From Dehalococcoidia bacterium (GTDB taxonomy: Bacteria > Chloroflexota > Dehalococcoidia > Dehalococcoidales > BS750m-G39): a stretch of 43,040 nucleotides of DNA. A model generated the notes under the pieces. That model did not search any database. It was not told where the DNA came from and saw nothing but the letters and a program-made list of their open reading frames with translations. Positions 32,983-41,402 of this stretch are shown piece after piece; position 1 is the stretch's first letter; the number at the start of each line of letters is the position of its first letter. The translations under genes were made by a program, and so were the position numbers. The DNA is taken from contig DUEC01000001.1 in the NCBI GenBank assembly GCA_011176635.1, positions 1 to 43,040 of the forward strand, in the 5' to 3' direction.

Positions 32983-34182
32983 GTGAATAAGCTGACCATC
33001 AGAGATATAGATGTTAGCGGCAAGAGAGTCCTGGTGAGGACTGACTTCAATGTCCCCTTGGATGAAAAGACCGGGGCCATCAACGATGACAGCCGTATCC
33101 GGGCAACCCTGCCTACCATCAAGTATCTTATCGGTCGGAGGGCCAGGGTTATTCTGTGCTCACATCTGGGCCGACCCAAGGGGAGGGTAGTAGCCAAACT
33201 AAGCCTGACCGTGGTCGCCCGGCGCCTTTCGCAGATTCTAGGGCAGACGGTGAAGGTTGCCAGCGATAGCCTCGGCGCCGAGGTTAAGCAGGCGGTGGAA
33301 GGTTTAAAGCCGGGTGACGTCATCCTCCTGGAAAACATCCGCTTTCACCCCGAGGAGGAGGCCAACGATGACTCTTTTGCCAGAGACCTGGCCCGCCTAG
33401 CCGATATCTACGTAAACGACGCCTTCGGCGCCAGTCACCGCTCCCATGCCTCTATAGTAGGCGTAGCCAATTACCTGCCGGCGGTGGCTGGCTTACTGGT
33501 AGAGAGGGAAATCAGTGTCCTGGAGGGTATTCTAGCCCACCCCCGTCACCCCTTCGCCGAGCTTGCCGGCGGCGCCAAGGTAAGCGATAAGCTGGGCATA
33601 ATGGCCAACACCATAGACAAGGTGGACTGCCTGCTGATTGGCGGCAGTATGGCGGCCACTTTCTTAAAGGCTAAATCCTATCAGGTAGGTACATCACTGG
33701 TAGAAAATGATAAAATAGAGCTGGCCACCGAGCTGATGAAAGAGGCAGACCAAAGAGGGGTTCGTTTGATGCTGCCGGTTGACGTGGTTGTTACCCCTGA
33801 AGTGACTGCCAAAGCCGAAGCCAAGGTAGTATCAATAGAGGAGATACCGCCGGAATGGGAAATTGCCGATATTGGTCCTCAGACTATCAAAGACTTCTCC
33901 GAGGAATTAAAGCGCTGCCGGACAATCTTCTGGAACGGGCCCATGGGCATATATGAGATAGCCCAATTTGCTAAAGGAACTCAAGCCATGGCCAGGCTTT
34001 TAGCCGGGCTCAAGGCTACCACTATCATTGGGGGAGGCTCATCGGCTGAGGTAATAACCGAGATGAAGCTGGCTGATAAGATGACCTTTGTCTCCACCGG
34101 CGGTGGGGCTTCGCTCCGTTTTTTAAGCGGCCAAAAGCTGCCCGGTGTGGAGGTATTGCTTAAGCAGGGAGGTTTGACATAA
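32983..34182 (+). CDS. pgk: Phosphoglycerate kinase
   Basis: This 399-residue glycolytic/gluconeogenic enzyme interconverts 1,3-bisphosphoglycerate plus ADP and 3-phosphoglycerate plus ATP. Substrate-site motifs are RTDFNVPLDEKTG near residue 19, CSHLGRPKG near 59, ENIRFHPEEEAND near 113 and NDAFGASHRSHAS near 145. The nucleotide side has WNGPMGIYE and GGGSSAEVI. It starts with GTG after a GGGAGGAGGA site. Its TAA overlaps the ATG of apgM. Confidence 0.95.
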   Translation: MNKLTIRDIDVSGKRVLVRTDFNVPLDEKTGAINDDSRIRATLPTIKYLIGRRARVILCSHLGRPKGRVVAKLSLTVVARRLSQILGQTVKVASDSLGAEVKQAVEGLKPGDVILLENIRFHPEEEANDDSFARDLARLADIYVNDAFGASHRSHASIVGVANYLPAVAGLLVEREISVLEGILAHPRHPFAELAGGAKVSDKLGIMANTIDKVDCLLIGGSMAATFLKAKSYQVGTSLVENDKIELATELMKEADQRGVRLMLPVDVVVTPEVTAKAEAKVVSIEEIPPEWEIADIGPQTIKDFSEELKRCRTIFWNGPMGIYEIAQFAKGTQAMARLLAGLKATTIIGGGSSAEVITEMKLADKMTFVSTGGGASLRFLSGQKLPGVEVLLKQGGLT

Positions 34183-35387
34183 TGGATAGTCTAGAGCTAA
34201 TCAAGGGAATTTCCCGACCTTCCCCGAGCAAGATTGTTTTGGTGGTTATTGACGGCCTGGGCGGACTGCCTAGCCCCGAAACGGGCCAGACGGAGCTGGA
34301 GACGGCTAAAACGCCCAATCTTGACCAGCTAGCCAGTCAGGGTATATGCGGCCTTATCGACCCGGTGGGGCCGGGAATAACCCCGGGCAGTGCCCCGGGG
34401 CACCTGGCCCTATTCGGCTACGACCCTTTCAAGTTCGACATTGGGCGCGGGGTGCTGGAGGCAGTGGGCATTGATTTTGACTTAAATCCGGGAGATATAG
34501 CCGCCCGCGGCAACTTCTGCACTATAGACGAGGCCGGGCTGGTCACCGACCGCCGGGCAGGGCGCATCTCCAACGAGAAGTGCGCCGAGCTGTGCCAGCT
34601 GCTGGACGGAATGGTCATAGATGGGGTTAAGCTTTTTGTCCGCCCTGTCAGGGAGCACCGCTTTGTCACCGTCTTCCGGGGCAAGGGACTGCTTTCCGAG
34701 GTCAGCGATTTTGACCCCCAGCAGACAGGAGCCGCACCAAAAGTGGTTAGCGCCCTGAAGCCGCAGGCTAATACCATGGCGGCTATCGCCAATAAGTTCC
34801 TGGCCCGGGCCAAAATAGCCCTGGCCGAGCACCACCCAGCCAATATGGTGCTCCTGCGCGGCTTCTCCCAGCAGCCGCACCTCCCCACCATGGCCGAGGT
34901 CTATAAACTAAAACCGGCGGCTATCGCCGTTTATCCCATGTATCGCGGGCTAGCCAAACTGGTCGGGATGGAAGTCCTGGAGACCGGCACCACTATTGCC
35001 GAGGAGCTGGCTACCCTAAAACAGAGCTACGCCGATTACGACTTCTTCTTCCTGCACATAAAGGGAACTGATTCCGCCGGCGAAGACGGCGACTTTGAGG
35101 GCAAGGTCAGGATTATAGAAGAGGTCGATAAGGCTCTTCCCAACCTGACCAGCCTCAATCCGGAGGTCGTTGTAATTACTGGCGACCATTCAACACCGGC
35201 TTTGCTCAAAGGGCATAGCTGGCACCCCCTGCCAGTCATTATATACTCACAGTGGTGCCGCCCCGATAGGGTAAACGAATTTTCCGAACAGGCCTGCATC
35301 TCGGGCGGGCTGGGCAGGTTTGCCGCCACCCAGATTATGCCCTTAGCCATGGCTAACGCTCTGAAGCTTAACAAATTCGGCGCTTAA
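34182..35387 (+). CDS. apgM: Cofactor-independent phosphoglycerate mutase, archaeal type
   Basis: This 401-residue metalloenzyme of the alkaline phosphatase superfamily converts 3- to 2-phosphoglycerate without bisphosphoglycerate. It belongs to the archaeal ApgM branch: VLVVIDGLGGLPSPETGQTE near residue 20, KTPNLDQLASQG, GSAPGHLALFGYDP near 67, and the metal residues in HIKGTDSAGEDGDF and TGDHSTPALLKGHSWHP. Coupling to pgk and tpiA forms a triose-phosphate block. Confidence 0.93.
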   Translation: MDSLELIKGISRPSPSKIVLVVIDGLGGLPSPETGQTELETAKTPNLDQLASQGICGLIDPVGPGITPGSAPGHLALFGYDPFKFDIGRGVLEAVGIDFDLNPGDIAARGNFCTIDEAGLVTDRRAGRISNEKCAELCQLLDGMVIDGVKLFVRPVREHRFVTVFRGKGLLSEVSDFDPQQTGAAPKVVSALKPQANTMAAIANKFLARAKIALAEHHPANMVLLRGFSQQPHLPTMAEVYKLKPAAIAVYPMYRGLAKLVGMEVLETGTTIAEELATLKQSYADYDFFFLHIKGTDSAGEDGDFEGKVRIIEEVDKALPNLTSLNPEVVVITGDHSTPALLKGHSWHPLPVIIYSQWCRPDRVNEFSEQACISGGLGRFAATQIMPLAMANALKLNKFGA

Positions 35388-35397
35388 GGGGGTTAAA

Positions 35398-36153
35398 ATG
35401 CGCATCCCTTTGATTGCGGGTAACTGGAAAATGAACACCACCCTAAGCGAAGCTATAGAGCTGGTCAGCCAGATGCGCCCGGAGCTGGAAAAGATAGGCA
35501 ACGTGGACAGGGTAATATGTCCGCCCTTCGTTTCCTTAGCCGCCCTAAAGGAGCTGCTCGAGGGAAGCTCGATAAAACTGGGGGCGCAGAACCTGTACTT
35601 TGAGACCAGGGGGGCTTATACCGGAGAGATTTCACCGCTGATGCTGGCCGACCTCTGCGACTACGTCATTATCGGCCACTCCGAGCGCCGTCAGTACTTT
35701 AATGAGAGCGGAGAATTGATAAACAAGAAGGTCAAGGCGGCGCTGAAGGTGGGGCTAACCCCAGTTCTATGTATCGGAGAAGGATTAGCCGAAAACGAGG
35801 CCGGAAAGACTGAGGCGGTGCTGGCCGCACAGCTGGACTCGTCCTCGGAGCGGGAATATTACTCCGGCGGCCTGGTCTTAGCCTATGAGCCGGTCTGGGC
35901 TATCGGCACCGGCAAAGCCGCCAGCGGCGAGCAAGCCAATGAGACCATCGGCTTTATCCGCCAGCATATCTCCCGCCAGCACGGCCAGGGGACTGCTCAG
36001 CAGGTGCGCATCCTCTACGGCGGCAGTGTAACCGCCGATAATATCGCCGAGTTCATAAACCAGCCCGAGATAGACGGCGCCCTCGTCGGTGGAGCCAGCC
36101 TCAAAGCCGGCGATTTTTTGAGTATAGTGAAGCAGACCTCGGAGGTTAAGTAG
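35398..36153 (+). CDS. tpiA: Triosephosphate isomerase
   Basis: This 251-residue TIM barrel interconverts dihydroxyacetone phosphate and glyceraldehyde-3-phosphate. Catalytic Lys is in GNWKMN near residue 12, the His in IGHSERR near 97, the Glu in AYEPVWAIGTG near 165, and the phosphate loop is YGGSV near 209. All active-site residues are present. It starts 10 bases after apgM with a GGGGG-type ribosome site. Confidence 0.95.
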   Translation: MRIPLIAGNWKMNTTLSEAIELVSQMRPELEKIGNVDRVICPPFVSLAALKELLEGSSIKLGAQNLYFETRGAYTGEISPLMLADLCDYVIIGHSERRQYFNESGELINKKVKAALKVGLTPVLCIGEGLAENEAGKTEAVLAAQLDSSSEREYYSGGLVLAYEPVWAIGTGKAASGEQANETIGFIRQHISRQHGQGTAQQVRILYGGSVTADNIAEFINQPEIDGALVGGASLKAGDFLSIVKQTSEVK

Positions 36154-36158
36154 AAAAG

Positions 36159-37082
36159 ATGAACAAACTACTGGCTATAGTCGGTCCTACCGGCGTAGGC
36201 AAGAGCCGGATGGCTATCCAACTGGCCCAGGCGCTGGGCGGGGAGATAGTCAGTGCCGACAGCCGGCAGATTTACCGCTATATGGATATCGGCACGGCCA
36301 AGCCCACCCCCCAGGAGCGAGCCCTTGCCCCCCATCACCTCATCGATATCGCCAGCCCCAACGAAAACTTCAGCCTGGCCCAATACCAGCAGCTAGCCTT
36401 GAAAGCCATTGAGGACATCCAGCAGCGGGAGAAGCTGCCCATAGTGGTGGGTGGGAGCGGGCAGTATGTCTGGGCGGTGATGGAGGGGTGGGGAATACCG
36501 CAGGTAGCCCCTGACCCCGAATTCAGGCAGAGCCTGGAGGATAGGGCGGCCGGGGGAGGGGAGAATGAGCTCTACGACGAGCTCGCCAGCGTCGACCCGG
36601 AGGCGGCGCAGAGGATTGACCCCCGCAACGTGCGCCGCACCATAAGGGCGCTTGAGGTCTATAACGAGACGGAGACCCCCTTCTCCCAGCTTAAGGACAA
36701 AGTGGCGCCGCCGTTTAAGACCTTAATAATAGGTCTGACCGTAGACAGGGAGGAGCTGTACCGCCGCATCGACTTGAGGGTGGACGCGATGATAGAGATG
36801 GGCCTGGTTGACGAGGTTAAGCGGCTGATAAGCCGGGGCTTTGACTTCAATACGCCAGCCATGTCCAGCATTGGTTACCGGCAGATTGGGCTCTTCCTCA
36901 GCGGTGAGCTGACTATGCCCGCCGCCGTCCAGCAAATCAAGTTTGAGACCCACCGTCTCGCCCGCCAGCAATATACCTGGTTTCAGTTGCAAGACCCCAG
37001 AATAAAGTGGTTTGATATACTAAAGGCCTCGGATTATGAGATTATGGGACCTCTTAACAGGTTTCTGAAGAGCAGTCATTGA
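36159..37082 (+). CDS. miaA: tRNA dimethylallyltransferase MiaA
   Basis: This 307-residue enzyme transfers a dimethylallyl group to A37 of tRNAs reading U-starting codons. It has the P-loop GPTGVGKS near residue 9, the catalytic SADSRQIYRYMDIGTAKP (in two parts), VGGSGQYVWAV near 97 and the RRTIRALEVY helix. A C-terminal QYTWFQLQDP motif completes the family pattern. The isoprenoid precursor comes from the pathway begun by dxs upstream. Its TGA overlaps the dapF ATG. Confidence 0.95.
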   Translation: MNKLLAIVGPTGVGKSRMAIQLAQALGGEIVSADSRQIYRYMDIGTAKPTPQERALAPHHLIDIASPNENFSLAQYQQLALKAIEDIQQREKLPIVVGGSGQYVWAVMEGWGIPQVAPDPEFRQSLEDRAAGGGENELYDELASVDPEAAQRIDPRNVRRTIRALEVYNETETPFSQLKDKVAPPFKTLIIGLTVDREELYRRIDLRVDAMIEMGLVDEVKRLISRGFDFNTPAMSSIGYRQIGLFLSGELTMPAAVQQIKFETHRLARQQYTWFQLQDPRIKWFDILKASDYEIMGPLNRFLKSSH

Positions 37083-37948
37083 TGAATTTCTCCAAGGCGC
37101 AGGGTGCGGGCAACGATTTCATACTGGTGGAGGGCGAGCAAGCGCCGCGTGATTGGTCGCGGCTGGCGATAGCCATGTGCAACCGCCACTTCGGTATCGG
37201 CGGCGACGGCCTGATAGTGATTTTACCCTCAAACAATGCCGACTTCCAGATGCGCATGTTCAACCCCGATGGCTCCGAGGCTGAGGCCTGCGGCAATGGC
37301 CTGAGGTGCCTGGTTAGATACGTCCTGGATAATGGGATGGCCGATGTCAAGGCTGCAGAAATATCGGTGGCAACGATGTCGGGGGTAAAAAAAGCCAGGC
37401 TTCACAGGGCAGGCGGCAGGGTAACCGCCATGCAGGTAGGCATGGGCGAACCAAAATTCAGCGCCGGGGATATACCGGTAGCCATAGAGCCAGAGAAAGC
37501 CCCAGAGCCAATACTGGACTATCCGCTTATGGTAGGCGATAAGGAGCTCCATTTGAGCTTCGTCTCCATAGGCAACCCGCACGCTGTCTATTTCGCACAA
37601 CAGGCGGTATCCGATTTCCCCTTATCACAGCTGGGGCCGAGGGTGGAAAGGCACCGGATATTCCCCAGCCGGACAAATTTTGAGGTAGCCAGGGTCTTAA
37701 GCCGCAAGCAGATAGAAGCCAGGGTGTGGGAGAGGGGAGCGGGAGAGACATTAGCCTGCGGCAGCGGCGCCTGCGCCATAGCCGTTTTAGCCCGACTACA
37801 TGACTATACCGATAATAAAGTCGATATAAAACTGCCCGGGGGCATTTTGAGCGTGGAGTGGGCCGGGAGTGGGGAGGTTCTTTTAAGCGGCCCGGCTGAA
37901 ACCGTATTTAGTGGAGAGTGGCCAGATGAAAATGTCGAGACGGATTGA
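37082..37948 (+). CDS. dapF: Diaminopimelate epimerase
   Basis: This 288-residue, cofactor-free epimerase converts LL- to meso-diaminopimelate for lysine and peptidoglycan. The two catalytic cysteines are visible: Cys70 in EACGNGLRC and Cys226 in LACGSGACAIAV. Other signatures are KAQGAGNDFI at the start and FNPDGSEAEA. ATG at 37082 overlaps the miaA stop (TGATG); a TTG three bases earlier is not preferred. The dapL start lies inside its end. Confidence 0.95.
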   Translation: MNFSKAQGAGNDFILVEGEQAPRDWSRLAIAMCNRHFGIGGDGLIVILPSNNADFQMRMFNPDGSEAEACGNGLRCLVRYVLDNGMADVKAAEISVATMSGVKKARLHRAGGRVTAMQVGMGEPKFSAGDIPVAIEPEKAPEPILDYPLMVGDKELHLSFVSIGNPHAVYFAQQAVSDFPLSQLGPRVERHRIFPSRTNFEVARVLSRKQIEARVWERGAGETLACGSGACAIAVLARLHDYTDNKVDIKLPGGILSVEWAGSGEVLLSGPAETVFSGEWPDENVETD

Positions 37949-39122
37949 GAACCTGCCGCCTTTTCTCTTCGTGGGAATCAATAAGAAGATTGCCCAGAAA
38001 AGGGCTAAGGGCGAAGAGGTAGTCAGCTTTGCCGTGGGCGACCCCGATATTCCCACGCCAAACCACATAATCGAGAGGCTGTGTCAGGCGGCCAAAGACC
38101 CGGCTAACCACCGCTACCCGGAGACCGAGGGCCTGCCCGAACTGCGTCAAGCTATAGCCGAGTGGTATAAAAAGCGCTTCGGTGTCTCCCTTGACGCTGA
38201 TAAAGAGGTACTGCCCCTCATTGGTTCTAAGGAAGGCATTTACCACATTACCTTCTGCTTTATTGACTACCGGGATATCGCCCTGATACCTGACCCGGCA
38301 TACCCCGTCTATTCAGTAAGTACCATGTTGGCCAGCGGCTCTGCTCACTATCTGCCCCTCACCGAAGAGAACGGTTTTCTGCCCGATTTGGACGCCGTAC
38401 CCGCCCACGTGCTCCAGAAAGCCAAGCTGCTCTGGCTCAACTACCCCAATAACCCGACCACTGCCGTGGCTGACCTCGACTTCTTCAACCGCGCCGCCGA
38501 ATTCGCCTCACATAACGGCCTGGCTGTCTGCCACGACGGGCCCTATTCAGAGGTCGCCTTTGACGGCTATCAGCCGGCCAGCTTTATGCAGGCCGACGGA
38601 GCTAAAGAAATAGGGGTGGAATTCAACTCCCTGTCTAAAATCTATAACATGACCGGGTGGCGCATAGGCATGGTGGTGGGCAACGCGGCCATGATAGATG
38701 CCTTGAAGAGGCTTAAATCCAATCTGGACTCAGGGATTCCCCAGGCTATTCAATACGCCGCTATCGAGGCCCTGAGCGGCCCTCAGGACTGCATCCAGGA
38801 GCACAATGCCGTCTACCAGAGGCGCCGCGACCTGGTTATCGAGGTGTTGAATAACATGGGGCTTAAAGCCCAAACGCCCAAGGCGACCCTCTACATATGG
38901 GCTAAGGTCCCCCAGAGCTACACCTCGGTGGACTTTGCCGCCGACCTGCTGGAGAGGGTAGGGGTGGTGGTTACCCCGGGGACAGGCTACGGCAAGCACG
39001 GCGAGGGCTATATACGATTGTCACTGACCGTCCCCGACGCCGCCCTGGTAAGGGGCCTGTCACAGCTGGCCAACTGGCGTGACTCCAGGAGGAAGCTGAG
39101 ACCGGGGATAGACTTTACATAA
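37926..39122 (+). CDS. dapL: LL-diaminopimelate aminotransferase (class I/II PLP)
   Basis: This 398-residue PLP enzyme makes LL-diaminopimelate directly from tetrahydrodipicolinate and glutamate, the short DAP route. Motifs: VGDPDIPTPNHI near residue 36, the HRYPETEGLPELR segment, LWLNYPNNPT near 174, and the PLP lysine Lys238 in SLSKIYNMTGWRIG. Its place next to dapF strengthens the DapL call over other aminotransferases. ATG at 37926 follows GGAGAG and overlaps dapF by 23 bases. Confidence 0.88.
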   Translation: MKMSRRIENLPPFLFVGINKKIAQKRAKGEEVVSFAVGDPDIPTPNHIIERLCQAAKDPANHRYPETEGLPELRQAIAEWYKKRFGVSLDADKEVLPLIGSKEGIYHITFCFIDYRDIALIPDPAYPVYSVSTMLASGSAHYLPLTEENGFLPDLDAVPAHVLQKAKLLWLNYPNNPTTAVADLDFFNRAAEFASHNGLAVCHDGPYSEVAFDGYQPASFMQADGAKEIGVEFNSLSKIYNMTGWRIGMVVGNAAMIDALKRLKSNLDSGIPQAIQYAAIEALSGPQDCIQEHNAVYQRRRDLVIEVLNNMGLKAQTPKATLYIWAKVPQSYTSVDFAADLLERVGVVVTPGTGYGKHGEGYIRLSLTVPDAALVRGLSQLANWRDSRRKLRPGIDFT

Positions 39123-39137
39123 TGCTGGAGGGCGATT

Positions 39138-40289
39138 ATTAAGGCGACAATCGTTACCCGTTCCTCGGAGAGGGCATTCCTGGTAGCTGTAGCCGCTAAA
39201 GGCAGCGCTGACAGCTGGTCGGCGGAGGACTCCATAGACGAGCTGACCCAGTTAGCCGGCACAGCCGGGGCAGAAGTAGTCGGTAAGCTTATACAAAAGC
39301 TGTCTAGGGCATCAAGGACCCACTATCTGGGCAGAGGCAAGCTGGCCGAGCTGGTATCCTTAAGAGAGAGCACCGGCTACAGCGTCGCTATCTTTGATGA
39401 TGAGCTCTCGCCGCTCCAGCAAAGAAACCTAGAAGAAGCCCTTCAGGTGAAGGTAATTGACCGGGTAGCCTTGATTCTGGATATATTTTCCCGCCGGGCC
39501 AGGACCCGCGAGGGGCAATTGCAGGTGGAGCTGGCCCAGCACCAGTACCTTTTACCGCGCCTTGCCGGGCAGTGGAGCCACTTAGAGAGGCTGGGCGGCG
39601 GCATCGGCACCAGAGGCCCCGGTGAAACCCAGCTGGAGACCGATAGGCGCCTCATCCAGCGGAAAATACACCGTTTGAAGGCACAGATAGATGACATAAG
39701 GAAGCACCGCCAGCTTTATCGTCAACAACGCAGGAAGAGCGGTATCCCCATTGTGGCTATAGTCGGCTACACCAATGCCGGCAAGAGCACCTTGCTCAAC
39801 GCCTTGAGCCACGCCGATGTCTTCGTCGAGGACAAGCTGTTCGCCACTCTGGACCCAACCACCAGGCGGCTGGCCCTGCCTGATAAGAGCACCATCTTAG
39901 TTTCCGATACCGTCGGCTTCATCAGGAAACTGCCGCCCACCATCGTCAGCGCCTTCACGGCAACCCTGGAAGAGCTGTCCGAAGCCAATATGCTCCTCCA
40001 TGTGGTCGATTTAACTCGTCATAACGCTTCAGCGCAGTGCCAGATTGTAGAGGATATCCTGGCTGAGCTTGACCTGATTGATAAGCCCCGGGTTACGGCG
40101 CTGAATAAGATTGATTTGCTGCTGGATGACAGCCGGATCTGGGACGAGGAGTCAGCGCTAAGCTATCTTTCCGGCCAGACCGAGGCCGATGAGAACACGG
40201 TGCTCATTTCGGCGGCTAAGAAATGGGGGCTGGGCAGCCTCTTAGAGCTAATCAGCCAGACTCTAAGCCGCACCAAGCAGCCAGTCTGA
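39138..40289 (+). CDS. hflX: Ribosome-associated GTPase HflX (start codon non-standard or frame shifted)
   Basis: This GTPase of about 383 residues splits or rescues ribosomes. The N-terminal domain has HYLGRGKLAELV; the linker has the HflX hallmark GGGIGTRGPGETQLETDRR (in two parts); the G domain has P-loop GYTNAGKST, then DTVGFIRKLP and NKID. The conserved frame opens directly behind the dapL stop, with no ATG, GTG or TTG. ATT at 39138 sits five bases after GGAGGG. Alternatively ATG at 39122 (overlapping the dapL TAA) would open the right frame if one G of GAGGG at 39129-39132 were absent. The GTG at 39447 would remove the N-terminal domain. Confidence 0.88.
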   Translation: MKATIVTRSSERAFLVAVAAKGSADSWSAEDSIDELTQLAGTAGAEVVGKLIQKLSRASRTHYLGRGKLAELVSLRESTGYSVAIFDDELSPLQQRNLEEALQVKVIDRVALILDIFSRRARTREGQLQVELAQHQYLLPRLAGQWSHLERLGGGIGTRGPGETQLETDRRLIQRKIHRLKAQIDDIRKHRQLYRQQRRKSGIPIVAIVGYTNAGKSTLLNALSHADVFVEDKLFATLDPTTRRLALPDKSTILVSDTVGFIRKLPPTIVSAFTATLEELSEANMLLHVVDLTRHNASAQCQIVEDILAELDLIDKPRVTALNKIDLLLDDSRIWDEESALSYLSGQTEADENTVLISAAKKWGLGSLLELISQTLSRTKQPV

Positions 40290-40483
40290 TTAAGACGCGC
40301 TGAGAGCCAAATCTGGGCATCCATAAATTCTTCTGAGTGGTTTGATACCTTATAAGGATAAAGGAGCTCTGTTTCAGGGTCCCCAAAGACCCCCGGTTGT
40401 CCTTCTTCCCAGCCCATATATGAGGCCTTTGCCCCTCAGGCACACCACATAAGAGAGAGTAGTTTACATAATAGTAGGCAATT
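40290..40483. other. Non-coding gap after hflX
   Basis: No gene and no clear terminator are seen here. A TATAAT at about 40488 has only a poorly spaced TTTACA partner (21 bases). Confidence 0.4.
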
Positions 40484-40906
40484 ATGTGGTATAATGAGGA
40501 TATGATAATACCGTGTTGGCTTTGGGTAGTATGTGGATTGTTGTGGCTTATAGCATTGGGGTTTACCGGATGGGGTATCTGGAAAATCTTTGTTAAAAGC
40601 CGTAGGTTATTGGCAAAGGCTGAGTTGAACGACCTGGTTAGCGTGGTTGAGGAATCCAAAATATTTGCCTTAGAAATGAGAAGTAAACTAAAAGACGGCG
40701 ATCCATTATTGCTTTTCATTGACACGGAACTCCAATTGATAGACAGGAACTTAAATGCTTTATATGAGCAAGGTGGCGAGAAAGGTGCACGTGGTACTAT
40801 ATATGGGATTAGAGCTACTAAGGAGATAGCACAAGCCGCAGCTTTCTTTGCACTCGCTAGTTTTTCAGTTGGCATTAGCGCTGCACTAATTGCTATATTC
40901 AACTGA
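40484..40906 (+). CDS. Small membrane protein of unknown function
   Basis: This 140-residue protein is unrecognised. It has an N-terminal membrane helix (WLWVVCGLLWLIALGFTGW), an acidic and Leu-rich soluble middle likely to be helical or coiled (LLAKAELNDLVSVVEES and onward), and a second hydrophobic segment at the C-terminus (AAAFFALASFSVGISAALIAIF). Codon use is more AT-rich than the neighbours, which may indicate recent transfer. ATG at 40502 with GAGG close upstream is an alternative start. Confidence 0.55.
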   Translation: MWYNEDMIIPCWLWVVCGLLWLIALGFTGWGIWKIFVKSRRLLAKAELNDLVSVVEESKIFALEMRSKLKDGDPLLLFIDTELQLIDRNLNALYEQGGEKGARGTIYGIRATKEIAQAAAFFALASFSVGISAALIAIFN

Positions 40907-41264
40907 AGCAATCCACTCCTAACCTCACTTGTTGCCCCTCATCCACCCCCTGTGTAATATTGGGACGCACTATATATGTTATGTAGGCTTTATCTCTGCG
41001 CAAGGCTGTTTTGGGCCCTGTAGAGGGGCTTCCCTCTCGCCTGCTTTCGCTCAAGAGCCCCCGGATTAACACCGGTATTTCTTATTCTTATTGATTCCCC
41101 AATAAAAACATCCAAAATTACAGGCATTTCCAGCATTATGTTCGGCAAAAGCGTCTCAGGGCCCCACGCCTGGCCTGAAGCTGTAGTTGACAATAAACTG
41201 GCTATATGATATAAATTAGCACTTTATGTCAAGTGTTATGCTGTTATGTGGGAGAAATAGACAG
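40907..41264. other. Gene-free gap with one orphan promoter
   Basis: No gene is supported in these 358 bases. They contain a near-consensus plus-strand promoter at 41187-41215. Confidence 0.45.
41187..41215 (+). promoter_or_regulatory. Orphan sigma-70-like promoter pointing into tRNA-Met antisense
   Basis: TTGACA (41187-41192) and TATAAA (41210-41215) have a 17-base spacer. The next real genes on its path, tRNA-Met and fdhA, are on the opposite strand. Confidence 0.5.
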
Positions 41265-41336
<72 letters not shown>

Positions 41337-41402
41337 CCTAAAGGACAAGAGGATTATACAACTTCAATCTGGGGTAAACAAGCCAGTGTGGTAGCTTTAA
41401 AG

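Noticed and set aside
40464-40493. TTTACA...TATAAT as a promoter of the small membrane protein
   Set aside because: The spacer is 21 bases and the -10 would lie inside the reading frame from 40484.
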